Shown here: in pieces, positions 1-7,457 of the stretch
Numbering within the stretch: position 1 is the first letter of the stretch
Layout: each line of letters starts with the position of its first letter
Origin: an uncultured Bacteroidales bacterium
Lineage (GTDB): Bacteria > Bacteroidota > Bacteroidia > Bacteroidales > Bacteroidaceae
Length of the DNA stretch: 10,090 bases
Assembly: GCA_902803195.1 (NCBI GenBank)
Contig: CADCOX010000384.1
Location: forward strand, 1 to 10,090
Direction: 5' to 3'
Translations under genes and position numbers: made by a program
Notes under the pieces: model-generated
Seen by the model: the letters and a program-made list of their open reading frames with translations, nothing else
What the model was told of the DNA's origin: nothing
Database searches by the model: none

Positions 1-1517
1 ATGTTCATGGCACGACGGCTCACAAAATGCTCTATGCGCCCCTTGATTTGTGGCGGGCATACTGTGTCGTTAGGGCAGTACCAGGCCGCTTCGCCTTCGT
101 AGCGCACCAGTTCGGCGCCGCACTCGGGACAATGAGTAATAAACTCGACGCGCGGTCCACGGTCGGCGGTGATGTAAGCCTCGTCGACAGACACTATTTT
201 CGGGATAATCTCGCCACCCTTCTCCACCAGCACGTGGTCGCCTATGTGCAAATCCAGTTGCGCTACAAAATCGGCGTTGTGGAGCGTAGCGCGCCGCACC
301 ACGGTGCCCGACAGTTGCACGGGGTCCATATTGGCCACGGGCGTGACGGCTCCTGTGCGCCCCACCTGGAAAGTCACCTCACGCAGCACCGTCGATGCCT
401 GCTCGGCCTGGAACTTGTAGGCTATGGCCCAGCGCGGACTCTTCGCCGTCATGCCCAACGCCTGTTGCTGACGCTGACTGTTCACCTTAAGCACGACACC
501 ATCCGTGGCTACGGGAAGGTTTTTGCGCTCGATATCCCAATAGTCGATGAAAGCATAGATCTCATCGAGGGTGCGTGCTTTGCGCATGTGCTCGCTTACC
601 TTAAAGCCCCACGAGCGTGCGGCCTCAAGGTTCTCATAGTGACCGTCGGAGGGCAAGTTGTCGCCCAATAAGTAATAGAGGTAGGCATCCAATCGCCGCT
701 TGGCTACGACTGCCGTCTGTTTGCTCTTGAGCGTTCCGCTGGCGGCATTTCGAGGGTTGGCAAAGAGTGGTTCCTCGGCCGCCTCACGCTCTCGGTTGAG
801 GGCTTCAAACGATTCCCAGGGCATCAGCACCTCACCACGAATCTCGAACTCGCTTGGCCATGATGCTTTCTGCTCACCGCTGGGCAAGTTGCCTTGGCCA
901 TTACTGCTGCCGAACGAGTCGCCTTGATTATCATTGCCGCCGAATAAATCGCCCTGTCCATCGCTGCCGAACAAGTCACCTTGCCCATCAGTCGTTCTCA
1001 TTCCTGTTTTCATTCCCGTTTTCGTTTTCACCCCAGCTCCCTCCAACTGCAACGGAATGGAACGGATGGTGCGGATATTGGCCGTCACATCATCACCGCG
1101 CACGCCATCGCCGCGCGTCACAGCGCGCACTAATTGACCATCCTCATAGTGGAGCGAGATGCTCAGTCCGTCGAACTTCAATTCACAACAGATCTCAAAT
1201 GCTTCGCCGCCAAGTCCTTCGCGCACACGGTCGTAGAACTCGCGCACCTCCTCCTTGTTGTAGGTGTTGGCCAGCGAGAGCATGGGACGGCGGTGCTCCA
1301 CCTGCGTGAATTCTTGCGAGAGGTCGCTCCCCACGCGTTGCGTAGGCGAGTTGGGGTCGAAGAGCTCGGGGTGGCGCGCCTCCAAATCCTGCAGCTCACG
1401 CATCAGGGCGTCGAACTCCTGATCGCTGATGGTAGGTTGGCTGAGCACGTAGTAGTTGTGATTGTGGCGATGCAGCTCTGCACGCAGGCTGAGGATGCGT
1501 TCTTGGTCTGTTAACAT
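1..1517 (-). CDS. ligA: NAD-dependent DNA ligase LigA, N-terminal 505 codons (3' end outside window)
   Basis: LigA seals nicks in duplex DNA using NAD+, joining Okazaki fragments and finishing repair. Reading the minus strand from the ATG at 1517 gives an uninterrupted frame to the window edge. Visible are the N-terminal Ia-type domain with HNHNYYV (residues 18-24), the SPTQRVG segment (57-63), the adenylation motif ELKFDG with AMP-accepting Lys114, TRGDGVRGDDVT (134-145), the EIRGE motif (225-229), FANPRNAASGTL, DGVVLKVN, the OB-fold segment VTFQVGRTGAVTPVA, and a four-cysteine zinc finger (CPEC, then CPNDTVC). The HhH region has just begun at the edge; the rest of the HhH region and the BRCT domain lie outside. 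Relative to E. coli LigA, remembered as about 9 residues between IPLxL and the RGE motif, this protein has 66 (159-224), so roughly 55 are extra and are built of short tandem repeats. Catalytic motifs look intact, so the enzyme should be active. Confidence 0.97.
   Translation of the reverse strand, partial: MLTDQERILSLRAELHRHNHNYYVLSQPTISDQEFDALMRELQDLEARHPELFDPNSPTQRVGSDLSQEFTQVEHRRPMLSLANTYNKEEVREFYDRVREGLGGEAFEICCELKFDGLSISLHYEDGQLVRAVTRGDGVRGDDVTANIRTIRSIPLQLEGAGVKTKTGMKTGMRTTDGQGDLFGSDGQGDLFGGNDNQGDSFGSSNGQGNLPSGEQKASWPSEFEIRGEVLMPWESFEALNREREAAEEPLFANPRNAASGTLKSKQTAVVAKRRLDAYLYYLLGDNLPSDGHYENLEAARSWGFKVSEHMRKARTLDEIYAFIDYWDIERKNLPVATDGVVLKVNSQRQQQALGMTAKSPRWAIAYKFQAEQASTVLREVTFQVGRTGAVTPVANMDPVQLSGTVVRRATLHNADFVAQLDLHIGDHVLVEKGGEIIPKIVSVDEAYITADRGPRVEFITHCPECGAELVRYEGEAAWYCPNDTVCPPQIKGRIEHFVSRRAMN
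879..1028 (-). repeat. In-frame tandem repeats forming an insertion in LigA
   Basis: Two repeat arrays lie inside ligA. At 993-1028 there is a 12-bp unit encoding K-T-G-M twice, with partial copies on each side. At 879-989 there are four longer units (27, 27, 30 and 27 bp) encoding DGQGDLFGS, DGQGDLFGG, NDNQGDSFGS and SNGQGNLPS (residues 177-213). All units keep the reading frame and have diverged mostly at third positions between the first two, suggesting retention under some protein-level constraint. The insertion sits between IPLQL and EIRGE of the adenylation domain, which is expected to be a surface loop. Each unit carries a pentapeptide resembling a sliding-clamp-binding motif (see findings). 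Confidence 0.9.
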
Positions 1518-1561
1518 GGGTATATAGTAGCTTTTATTGGACAGAATGAGCTTTTCGGGCA

Positions 1562-1569
1562 CAAAGATA
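1562..1569 (-). promoter_or_regulatory. Probable -7 promoter element for ligA
   Basis: On the minus strand this reads TATCTTTG, an exact match to the Bacteroidota -7 consensus TAnnTTTG, about 45 bp upstream of the ligA start codon. No good TTTG-type -33 element is visible at 19-21 bp spacing, so the call rests on the -7 element and its position. Confidence 0.5.
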
Positions 1570-1621
1570 AGCACAAAATCCGACACAATCGCATTTCTTC
1601 GGAAAAAATGAGGTAAAAGGG

Positions 1622-1653
1622 CTTGCATACTTCCCTTTTTTTGTATACCTTTG
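1622..1653 (+). promoter_or_regulatory. Probable promoter of the SNF2 ATPase-trmD unit
   Basis: A -33-like CTTG at 1622-1625 is followed after 20 bp by TACCTTTG at 1646-1653, an exact match to the Bacteroidota -7 consensus TAnnTTTG. Transcription would start near 1660, leaving a leader of about 35 nt before the ATG at 1694. The element is back to back with the ligA promoter, so the two genes are divergently transcribed. Confidence 0.65.
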
Positions 1654-1693
1654 CAGCCGCATCCAGAAAACACCTATCATTAATCCGTTCATC

Positions 1694-4600
1694 ATGGAAC
1701 TCTACAGACAACACCTGCAAACACTCAAGCCCGCCGCACAAAAGCTGGCGTGCCTCTACGCATACGTTGGACAAGACCTTAAAGAGGATGATGCGCTGCA
1801 GCTCAGCGTACACGGCGCCTGCATGATGGGCGAACTACCCTTGCTGACCGAGGAACTTATTCGCGAAGGCTTTGTCATTCATATACCCGCCACACACTTT
1901 GCTCCGCAACAGACCATGGTGCGTCCGCGCTCCTATGGCGACATTCTCATCTTCGCGCTCGAGCAGCACCCCGAGTGGCTCGAAGAGTTCGACGAATGGC
2001 CTCTCACGCGCTACGCTAACTTCGATACGCTCCAAAAAGCCATCCGCCGCCTGCACACCGGCAAGCGACCGCAGCCCATGGTGCTCACGGCCGACATGCC
2101 CCCTTACCTCGTAGGACTCTCTGACGACCGTCGCTTCGAGCCCCTCATGCCCATGATTCGTGACGTCGACTTTCCCTCGTTCATTAGCGCCGTCATTTAC
2201 AAGTGGATACGCGAGGATTTCAACGACCCCGAGGACACGTTGCCTCGACAGCTCAGCATGCGCAAGTTCGATGCCACCGACCCTGACATCCGTCGCATGA
2301 AGGCACTCGTCAACTACTACATGTTCATCTGCAAGGGAGTGTATACACCGCCGACCAGCATCCGGATGACCTATCCCGACTTCCTGCTCAAGGGCATTCA
2401 CGCCATGGCACAGGGCAAGAGCGAGCTCGCGCTGAAGGTGTTTGCTGAAGCCCTCAACGCTCAGGCGGGTAAGAGCAAGGAGCCCGAACCTTTCCTCACC
2501 GATGGCGTTGCTGCCTTCTATTGGGTAATCGCCATTTGGACAGCTAAGCAGAATGACGCGCGAGCACGCCTGAAAGCTTTTGTGGAACACGCGCGTGAGA
2601 CGAACCTCCACCGCGTAGGCGCCGCTGCACTTCTGGCCGACACGCTGGCCAGCCCCCTGCAGCGTGTCGACATGGACATGCTCTCCGACCTCATCAACCC
2701 TCAGCGCGTGGCCGACCGCGAGTTCGTTCTCCAGCAGCAAATGTCCCTCTTGCTGGCAGCCAACCTCACAGGCATGCAGCTCACGCCAGAGACCTTTCAC
2801 CCCAATTCGGCCTTCCTTCGTCACGAAGGCGCTCGATACATCACTCTCGGCAAATTCGAGAAGAAGCAGCTCACGAGTAACTTCGGCAAGCATCCCGTCT
2901 CGGCCTTGGCCAAAGCGAAGGAACCGTGGGAAGTGATGCTCGACCGTCTCATCGCCACCGAGAGCCAACGCTCTGATATCGCCGACGAGGGCGAGCACCG
3001 CGTCATGTACATCATCCTGCCCGATGGCGAGAGCGTGGAGCTGCGCGAGCAGAACCGCCTGCGCGACGGGCGCTGGGGCAGTGGCAAGCAGCTCCCTTGG
3101 AACCGCTTCATCGGAGGCATCGAGCCTTTCATGGATCGCACGGACCAAGCCATCGTGGCCGACGTGCGCTTCCTCGGGGCTTCGCGACTCACAGCTGGTG
3201 TCATCATCCCTCATCTCGTAGGCTCTGACCGCGTCTACACGGGCGAGCAAACGCCCTACCGCCGCGTCGTCATCGACGAGCAGAAGCCCTATGTCATCTT
3301 GGAGCGTAAGCCCGAGGGAGGCTTCCACCTACAATCCAACGTCACGTTCCAGGACATGATCTCACAGACGAGCGTCTACCATCGCGACGACTCCATGCAC
3401 TACATCTACTATCCGATGTCCGACCGCGAGCGCTCCGTCCTGCAAGACCTCCTCTCCGTCACCGACTACCCGGCCGAAGCCGAGGAGAAGCTCACGCGAC
3501 TGCTGCCGCTCATCGTGAACACCACCGACATTCACAGCGACCTCATCCAAGAGGAGCAGATGGAGGAGAGCACCGAGCCGCAGTCGACCATCATCATTCG
3601 CCTCACGCCCGACCCGTCGGCACAGACGCTCTTCGATGCTTATATCCTTGTACGTCCGCTGCTCGGCGGCAAGATTGCCCTCCCGCCCGCTCAAGGCGAC
3701 CATGTCATCATCGACCAAAACGAGACCTCGAGGCGCGTTCGCATCGAGCGCGATTTGGAGAGCGAGGCGCGCAACCTCAGCCACTTGCTCACCTATTGCC
3801 AAGAGCACGACATCGAGCTCACACACAACCTCAGCGCACACTTGACGACACCTCAGGTGCTCGACATTCTTGCCTTCGTCAGCAGTCACACCGACATCTG
3901 TGCCGTCGAATGGCCGGAGGGTGAACGGCTGCGCATGCACGCTCCGCAGAAAGGCGATTGGAGTCTCGCACTCACACAACGCGGCCGATGGTTCGAAATC
4001 GAGGGAGACGTCCGCATCAGCGACAATGCAGTCCTCAGCGCTCAAGAGCTGCTACAGGCACTCGGCAATAGCCATGGAGGCTACGTCCAACTGCAGAACG
4101 GCGATTATCTATGGCTCAGCGCGAAACTCCGCAAGCAACTCGACGCCCTCGAGGGCCTCAGCACCATCGAGAACAACCATCCCGCCATTTCGACGCTTCA
4201 GACGGGGCTTCTGGCCGAACTCGTCAACGGCGAGATCGACATCCGTCATGATGAGGAATTCTTCCAGTTCAAGGACCGCATCCAACGTGCCGAGGAGATG
4301 CAACCCGTCATCCCCGACACCCTCCAAGCCACCCTGCGTCCGTATCAGGTCGAGGGTTACGAGTGGCTCATGCGACTCTCGGCATGGGGAGCCGGTGCCT
4401 GTCTGGCCGACGATATGGGCCTGGGTAAGACCATACAGACGATAGCCTTCCTGCTCGCCCACGCCAGCGAAGGGCCGGCCCTCGTCGTGGCGCCCGCCAG
4501 CGTCGTCCCCAACTGGCGCAACGAACTCCAGCGCTTCGCGCCGTCGCTCAACGTGCAGCTCATCAGCGAGTACTACAACCGCCAAAGCCTCATCGACCAG

Positions 4601-5701
4601 GCGGGAGCAGGCGACGTGCTCATCGCCACCTACGGACTTATGTGGCCGATTCAGGAAATCACCAGCGCCAAGCAGTGGACCACCGTCTGCCTTGACGAAG
4701 CGCACAATATCAAGAACCGCGGCACCAAGACCAGCCAAGCCTGCATGCGACTCGAGGCCCACTATCGCATCATCCTCACCGGTACGCCCGTGCAGAACCA
4801 CCTCGGCGAACTTTGGAACCTCTTCCAGTTCATCAACCCCGGATTGCTCGGCACCTACGAGCAGTTCCACCTCAAGTACATCCAGCCTATCGAGACGCTT
4901 CAAGACACAGAGCGACAGCAGCAACTGCAAGCGCTCGTAGCTCCCTTCATGCTCCGTCGCACCAAGCAAGCCGTGGCCAAGGAACTGCCCGACAAGACCG
5001 AGATCACCATCGACGTCGAGCTCACCGAGGACGAGATGGCGTTCTACGAGGTCATCCGTCGCGAAGCCGAGCAGCGCTTCAAGGAGGAGGGCGACCAACT
5101 CACCATCAATGCGCTAGCAGAACTCACTCGCCTGCGTCGGACGGCGTGCACGCCCGAACTCACCGACCCCTCGTGGATAGACGGTTCCAGCAAGGTCAAC
5201 GCCTTCATGGAACTCACACAAACCATCGTGGAAGGTGGAAACAGCGTGCTCGTATTCAGCCAATTCACGTCATTCCTGCAGATTATCGCTCGTGCACTCA
5301 AGGAGGCCCATCTGCCTTTCCTCTACCTCGACGGAAGCGTCACCCTACGTCAGCGCGAGCAGATCGTGGCCGACTTCCAGAAGGGAAAGAGTCCCATCTT
5401 CCTCATCAGCCTCAAGGCGGGAGGCGTAGGACTTAACCTCACGGCAGCCAACTATGTCATCCACCTCGACCCCTGGTGGAATCCTGCCATCGAGCAACAG
5501 GCCACCGACCGCGCCTACCGCATCGGACAGACGCAGGCCGTCACCGTCTACCACCTTATCAGTCACCACACCATCGAGGAGAAAATCACGCGCCTCCATG
5601 CCACCAAGCGAGCGCTCTCCGACAGCATCCTCGAGGGGGCCGACCAGAACTACAAGCTCACGGCTAAGGACATGCTCGACATGATCTCCAACCAGTGGTA
5701 A
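1694..5701 (+). CDS. SNF2-family DEAD/DEAH-box ATPase (helicase-like translocase), 1335 aa
   Basis: Members of this family use ATP to translocate along double-stranded DNA and displace or remodel bound proteins; the client of this one is unknown. The C-terminal third holds the full motor: RPYQVEGYEWL (882-892), Walker A DDMGLGKT with Lys912, motif Ia VVAPAS (931-936), the DEAH box at 1001-1004, motif III LTGTPVQN (1028-1035), motif V LKAGGVGLNLT (1240-1250) and motif VI QATDRAYRIGQ (1269-1279, arginine fingers R1273 and R1276). The preceding ~860 residues show no motif I can name; residues ~230-340 are helical and alanine-rich and may be TPR-like. This N-terminal part is far longer than in a minimal SNF2 protein. 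The ATG at 1694 follows a well-placed promoter. trmD follows after 24 bp, probably co-transcribed. Several long antisense frames over this gene are codon-bias shadows. Confidence 0.93.
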   Translation: MELYRQHLQTLKPAAQKLACLYAYVGQDLKEDDALQLSVHGACMMGELPLLTEELIREGFVIHIPATHFAPQQTMVRPRSYGDILIFALEQHPEWLEEFDEWPLTRYANFDTLQKAIRRLHTGKRPQPMVLTADMPPYLVGLSDDRRFEPLMPMIRDVDFPSFISAVIYKWIREDFNDPEDTLPRQLSMRKFDATDPDIRRMKALVNYYMFICKGVYTPPTSIRMTYPDFLLKGIHAMAQGKSELALKVFAEALNAQAGKSKEPEPFLTDGVAAFYWVIAIWTAKQNDARARLKAFVEHARETNLHRVGAAALLADTLASPLQRVDMDMLSDLINPQRVADREFVLQQQMSLLLAANLTGMQLTPETFHPNSAFLRHEGARYITLGKFEKKQLTSNFGKHPVSALAKAKEPWEVMLDRLIATESQRSDIADEGEHRVMYIILPDGESVELREQNRLRDGRWGSGKQLPWNRFIGGIEPFMDRTDQAIVADVRFLGASRLTAGVIIPHLVGSDRVYTGEQTPYRRVVIDEQKPYVILERKPEGGFHLQSNVTFQDMISQTSVYHRDDSMHYIYYPMSDRERSVLQDLLSVTDYPAEAEEKLTRLLPLIVNTTDIHSDLIQEEQMEESTEPQSTIIIRLTPDPSAQTLFDAYILVRPLLGGKIALPPAQGDHVIIDQNETSRRVRIERDLESEARNLSHLLTYCQEHDIELTHNLSAHLTTPQVLDILAFVSSHTDICAVEWPEGERLRMHAPQKGDWSLALTQRGRWFEIEGDVRISDNAVLSAQELLQALGNSHGGYVQLQNGDYLWLSAKLRKQLDALEGLSTIENNHPAISTLQTGLLAELVNGEIDIRHDEEFFQFKDRIQRAEEMQPVIPDTLQATLRPYQVEGYEWLMRLSAWGAGACLADDMGLGKTIQTIAFLLAHASEGPALVVAPASVVPNWRNELQRFAPSLNVQLISEYYNRQSLIDQAGAGDVLIATYGLMWPIQEITSAKQWTTVCLDEAHNIKNRGTKTSQACMRLEAHYRIILTGTPVQNHLGELWNLFQFINPGLLGTYEQFHLKYIQPIETLQDTERQQQLQALVAPFMLRRTKQAVAKELPDKTEITIDVELTEDEMAFYEVIRREAEQRFKEEGDQLTINALAELTRLRRTACTPELTDPSWIDGSSKVNAFMELTQTIVEGGNSVLVFSQFTSFLQIIARALKEAHLPFLYLDGSVTLRQREQIVADFQKGKSPIFLISLKAGGVGLNLTAANYVIHLDPWWNPAIEQQATDRAYRIGQTQAVTVYHLISHHTIEEKITRLHATKRALSDSILEGADQNYKLTAKDMLDMISNQW

Positions 5702-5725
5702 TCAACACTCAACTACCTCAGAACC

Positions 5726-6412
5726 ATGCGCATCGACATCATCACCGTCATCCCCCAACTCATCGAGGGCTTCCTTCAAGAGAGCATCATCGGACGCGCT
5801 CAGAAGAAAGGCCTCGTCGAGATTCACCTCCACAACTTGCGCGACTACGCCGTCCGCAAGGACCGCCGCATCGACGACTACCCCTTCGGCGGTTTTGCAG
5901 GAATGGTCATGCAATGCGAACCCATCGACCGCTGCATCAGCGCCCTCAAAGCTGAGCGCCACTACGACGAGGTCATCTTCACCACGCCCGATGGCGAACA
6001 GTTCTCACAACCCATGGCCAACGAACTCTCGCTTGCCGAGAACATCATCATCCTCTGCGGCCACTACAAAGGCATCGACTATCGCATACGCGAGCACCTT
6101 ATCACCAAGGAAGTCTCCATCGGCGACTACGTCCTCACGGGGGGAGAGCTCCCTGCTGCCGTCATGGCCGACGCCATAGTGCGCGTCATTCCCGGCGTCA
6201 TCGGCGACGAGCAGAGCGCCCTCTCCGACTCCTTCCAGGACAACCTCCTCGCCGCCCCCGTCTACACTCGTCCCGCCGACTACCGCGGCTGGCGTGTCCC
6301 TGACATCCTCCTCTCAGGCCACGAAGCCAAGATCAAGGAATGGGAACTCCAACAGTCCCTTGAGCGCACCCGCCGCCTTCGTCCCGATCTCCTCTCCAAA
6401 GGCGACCGATAA
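5726..6412 (+). CDS. trmD: tRNA (guanine-N1-)-methyltransferase TrmD
   Basis: TrmD methylates N1 of G37, 3' of the anticodon, in tRNAs reading CNN codons, using S-adenosylmethionine; the mark prevents +1 frameshifting and is normally essential. The 228-residue protein starts MRIDIITVIP and contains DDYPFGGFAGMVM (50-62), the trefoil-knot SAM pocket segments LCGHYKGIDYR (110-120) and SIGDYVLTGGE (131-141), and SALSDSFQD (164-172). Arg153 and Asp168 align by eye with the catalytic-site Arg154 and Asp169 known from E. coli/Haemophilus TrmD. The C-terminal helical region ends ERTRRLRPDLL, as expected for the family. Length is slightly below the ~255 aa of the E. coli enzyme, normal for Bacteroidales. 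In many bacteria trmD sits with rpsP, rimM and rplS; here it instead follows the SNF2 gene by 24 bp. Confidence 0.97.
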   Translation: MRIDIITVIPQLIEGFLQESIIGRAQKKGLVEIHLHNLRDYAVRKDRRIDDYPFGGFAGMVMQCEPIDRCISALKAERHYDEVIFTTPDGEQFSQPMANELSLAENIIILCGHYKGIDYRIREHLITKEVSIGDYVLTGGELPAAVMADAIVRVIPGVIGDEQSALSDSFQDNLLAAPVYTRPADYRGWRVPDILLSGHEAKIKEWELQQSLERTRRLRPDLLSKGDR

Positions 6413-6636
6413 TACCATCCCTCCCTTATCTCGGTGCCCCGCGATTATCGCGGGGTTCCTCCCCCACTCTCGGCGCCCTTCCATTTCCCCGCCGTCTCTT
6501 TCTCCCGCCCCTTTTCCTCTCCCATCGGCCGTAGTGCCCCACGATTTCGTCGCGGAGTTCGCTTCCCTCCTCCTCTCCAACTGTTAAAAAACTCCAAGAA
6601 AAGGGCCATAACTCAACACCCAATTGACAAAAATCT
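6413..6636. other. Pyrimidine-rich intergenic region with a duplicated palindrome
   Basis: About 220 bp without a credible gene. The plus strand is strongly C/T-rich from about 6413 to 6590. A ~24-26 bp segment starting TGCCCC at 6435 recurs at 6535 (TGCCCCaCGATT... ending GTTC at 6560) with a few mismatches; the second copy no longer forms a perfect stem. A frame open from 6434 runs in phase into the downstream kinase gene, but its composition (Pro/Ser/Arg-rich) looks non-coding. Confidence 0.6.
6437..6455 (+). terminator. Perfect 8-bp GC-rich hairpin, probable terminator after trmD
   Basis: CCCCGCGA and TCGCGGGG form a perfect 8-bp stem around a TTA loop, 24 bp after the trmD stop codon. 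It is followed by a pyrimidine run (TTCCTCCCCC) rather than a clean T tract, so termination efficiency is uncertain. A degenerate second copy lies exactly 100 bp downstream. Confidence 0.55.
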
Positions 6637-6644
6637 TATCTTTG
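6637..6644 (+). promoter_or_regulatory. Probable -7 promoter element for the zeta-toxin-like kinase operon
   Basis: TATCTTTG matches the Bacteroidota -7 consensus TAnnTTTG and is the same octamer as the ligA -7 element. It lies 23 bp upstream of the ATG at 6668, which implies a short leader of about 15-20 nt. No convincing -33 element is seen at the right spacing. Confidence 0.5.
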
Positions 6645-6667
6645 TACCCACAAACCCCTTAACAGCC

Positions 6668-7276
6668 ATGGCAGAGACCGATAAACTTCACCTCTACATC
6701 ATCGCCGGATGCAACGGCGCGGGCAAGACGACAGCCTCCTTCACCGTCCTGCCCGAGATGCTCAACTGCCGCGAGTTCGTCAACGCCGACGAGATCGCCA
6801 AGGGACTGTCGCCCTTCAACCCCGAAGGTGTGGCCATCCAGGCAGGACGACTCATGATAGACCGAATCATCCACCTCCTCAAGGAAGGCGAGACCTTCGC
6901 CTTTGAGACCACCCTCGCCACCCGCTCCTACGTCAAGCTCATCCAGCGTGCTCAGCGCCGTGGATACTTCGTCACCCTCCTCTTCTTCTCGCTCTCATCG
7001 CCCGAGCAAGCCATCGCACGAGTAGCCAAGCGCGTCAGCCAGGGAGGGCACAACATCCCGACCGATGTCATCCTGCGCCGTTACGACGCCGGGCTGCAGA
7101 ACTTCTTCCAGCTCTACACGCCCATTTGTGACTACTGGACGCTCTACGACAACTCCAACATCCCCGGTGAGAAAATTGCCTTCGGATGGCGCGACCAGCG
7201 CATCAACATCATTGACAAGGAGCGCTACGACTACTTCTACACGCATTATAATCAAACACCTGAAGACCATGACTGA
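6668..7276 (+). CDS. Zeta-toxin-like P-loop kinase, 202 aa
   Basis: Zeta-toxin family proteins are P-loop kinases; characterised members phosphorylate UDP-N-acetylglucosamine or related nucleotide sugars and so interfere with cell-wall synthesis, but many relatives have unknown substrates. Visible are a beta strand and Walker A, IIAGCNGAGKTT (11-22, Lys20), NADEIAKGLSP (39-49) with Asp41 in the place of the presumed catalytic base, FETTLATRSY (79-88), and the subgroup signature RVAKRVSQGGHNIP (118-131) followed by VILRRYD (134-140). This GGHxIP signature is seen in chromosomal zeta-like proteins. I chose the ATG at 6668 because the frame upstream to 6434 looks non-coding and the -7 promoter element sits just before this start. 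The stop overlaps the start of a 51-codon gene, forming a two-gene module. Toxicity is inferred from the family, not shown. Confidence 0.85.
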   Translation: MAETDKLHLYIIAGCNGAGKTTASFTVLPEMLNCREFVNADEIAKGLSPFNPEGVAIQAGRLMIDRIIHLLKEGETFAFETTLATRSYVKLIQRAQRRGYFVTLLFFSLSSPEQAIARVAKRVSQGGHNIPTDVILRRYDAGLQNFFQLYTPICDYWTLYDNSNIPGEKIAFGWRDQRINIIDKERYDYFYTHYNQTPEDHD

Positions 7277-7424
7277 CAGAGAGATAGCTGACATGCAGCT
7301 GCGCATCGACCAAGGCATACTACTCGCACAACAACGACTCGTTGAGCGCTCACGCCTGTTTCATACCACCCTCGTCGTCACCCGTAAGGGACATGTCGTC
7401 GAGCTCCTGCCCGAAGAACTCTAA
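7269..7424 (+). CDS. Small protein (51 aa), candidate partner/antitoxin of the zeta-like kinase
   Basis: The ATG lies inside the end of the kinase gene (ATGACTGA, 8-bp overlap), so the two are translationally coupled. The product starts MTDREIADMQLRIDQGILLAQQRL, likely one helix, then VERSRLFHTTLVVTRKGHVVELLPEEL, whose 'VVxRxGxVVxLxPEE' end looks like a short beta hairpin. From memory, zeta-like kinases in several phyla sit next to 50-80 aa genes of the same plan (helix, then 'hydrophobic-xxGxhhxhxPEE'), which supports a real gene and a partner role. This is not the three-helix epsilon antitoxin of plasmid pSM19035. Its function is unproven; the tight overlap is the strongest evidence that it is coding. 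Confidence 0.7.
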   Translation: MTDREIADMQLRIDQGILLAQQRLVERSRLFHTTLVVTRKGHVVELLPEEL

Positions 7425-7457
7425 CGCTCCTCCCCCTCACCGAGGCAGAGGCGTCCC

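Noticed and set aside
27..671. 214-codon plus-strand open frame
   Set aside because: It is antisense to conserved LigA sequence (OB-fold, zinc finger) and has no family-like features.
1835..3328. 497-codon antisense open frame over the SNF2 gene (also 3362-4045 and 4109-5098, minus)
   Set aside because: These mirror the GC and codon bias of the SNF2 gene, show no recognisable motifs, and the sense strand encodes a clear full-length protein with conserved motor motifs.
5895..6179. Overlapping frame inside trmD, and similar frames inside the other genes
   Set aside because: Out-of-frame shadows with low-complexity Ser/Thr/Pro/Arg composition and no conserved features.
6434..6667. N-terminal extension of 78 codons on the zeta-like kinase
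   Set aside because: The extension would cover a terminator-like hairpin and the -7 promoter element, is Pro/Arg/Ser-rich without domain character, and the family normally begins just before the Walker A strand.
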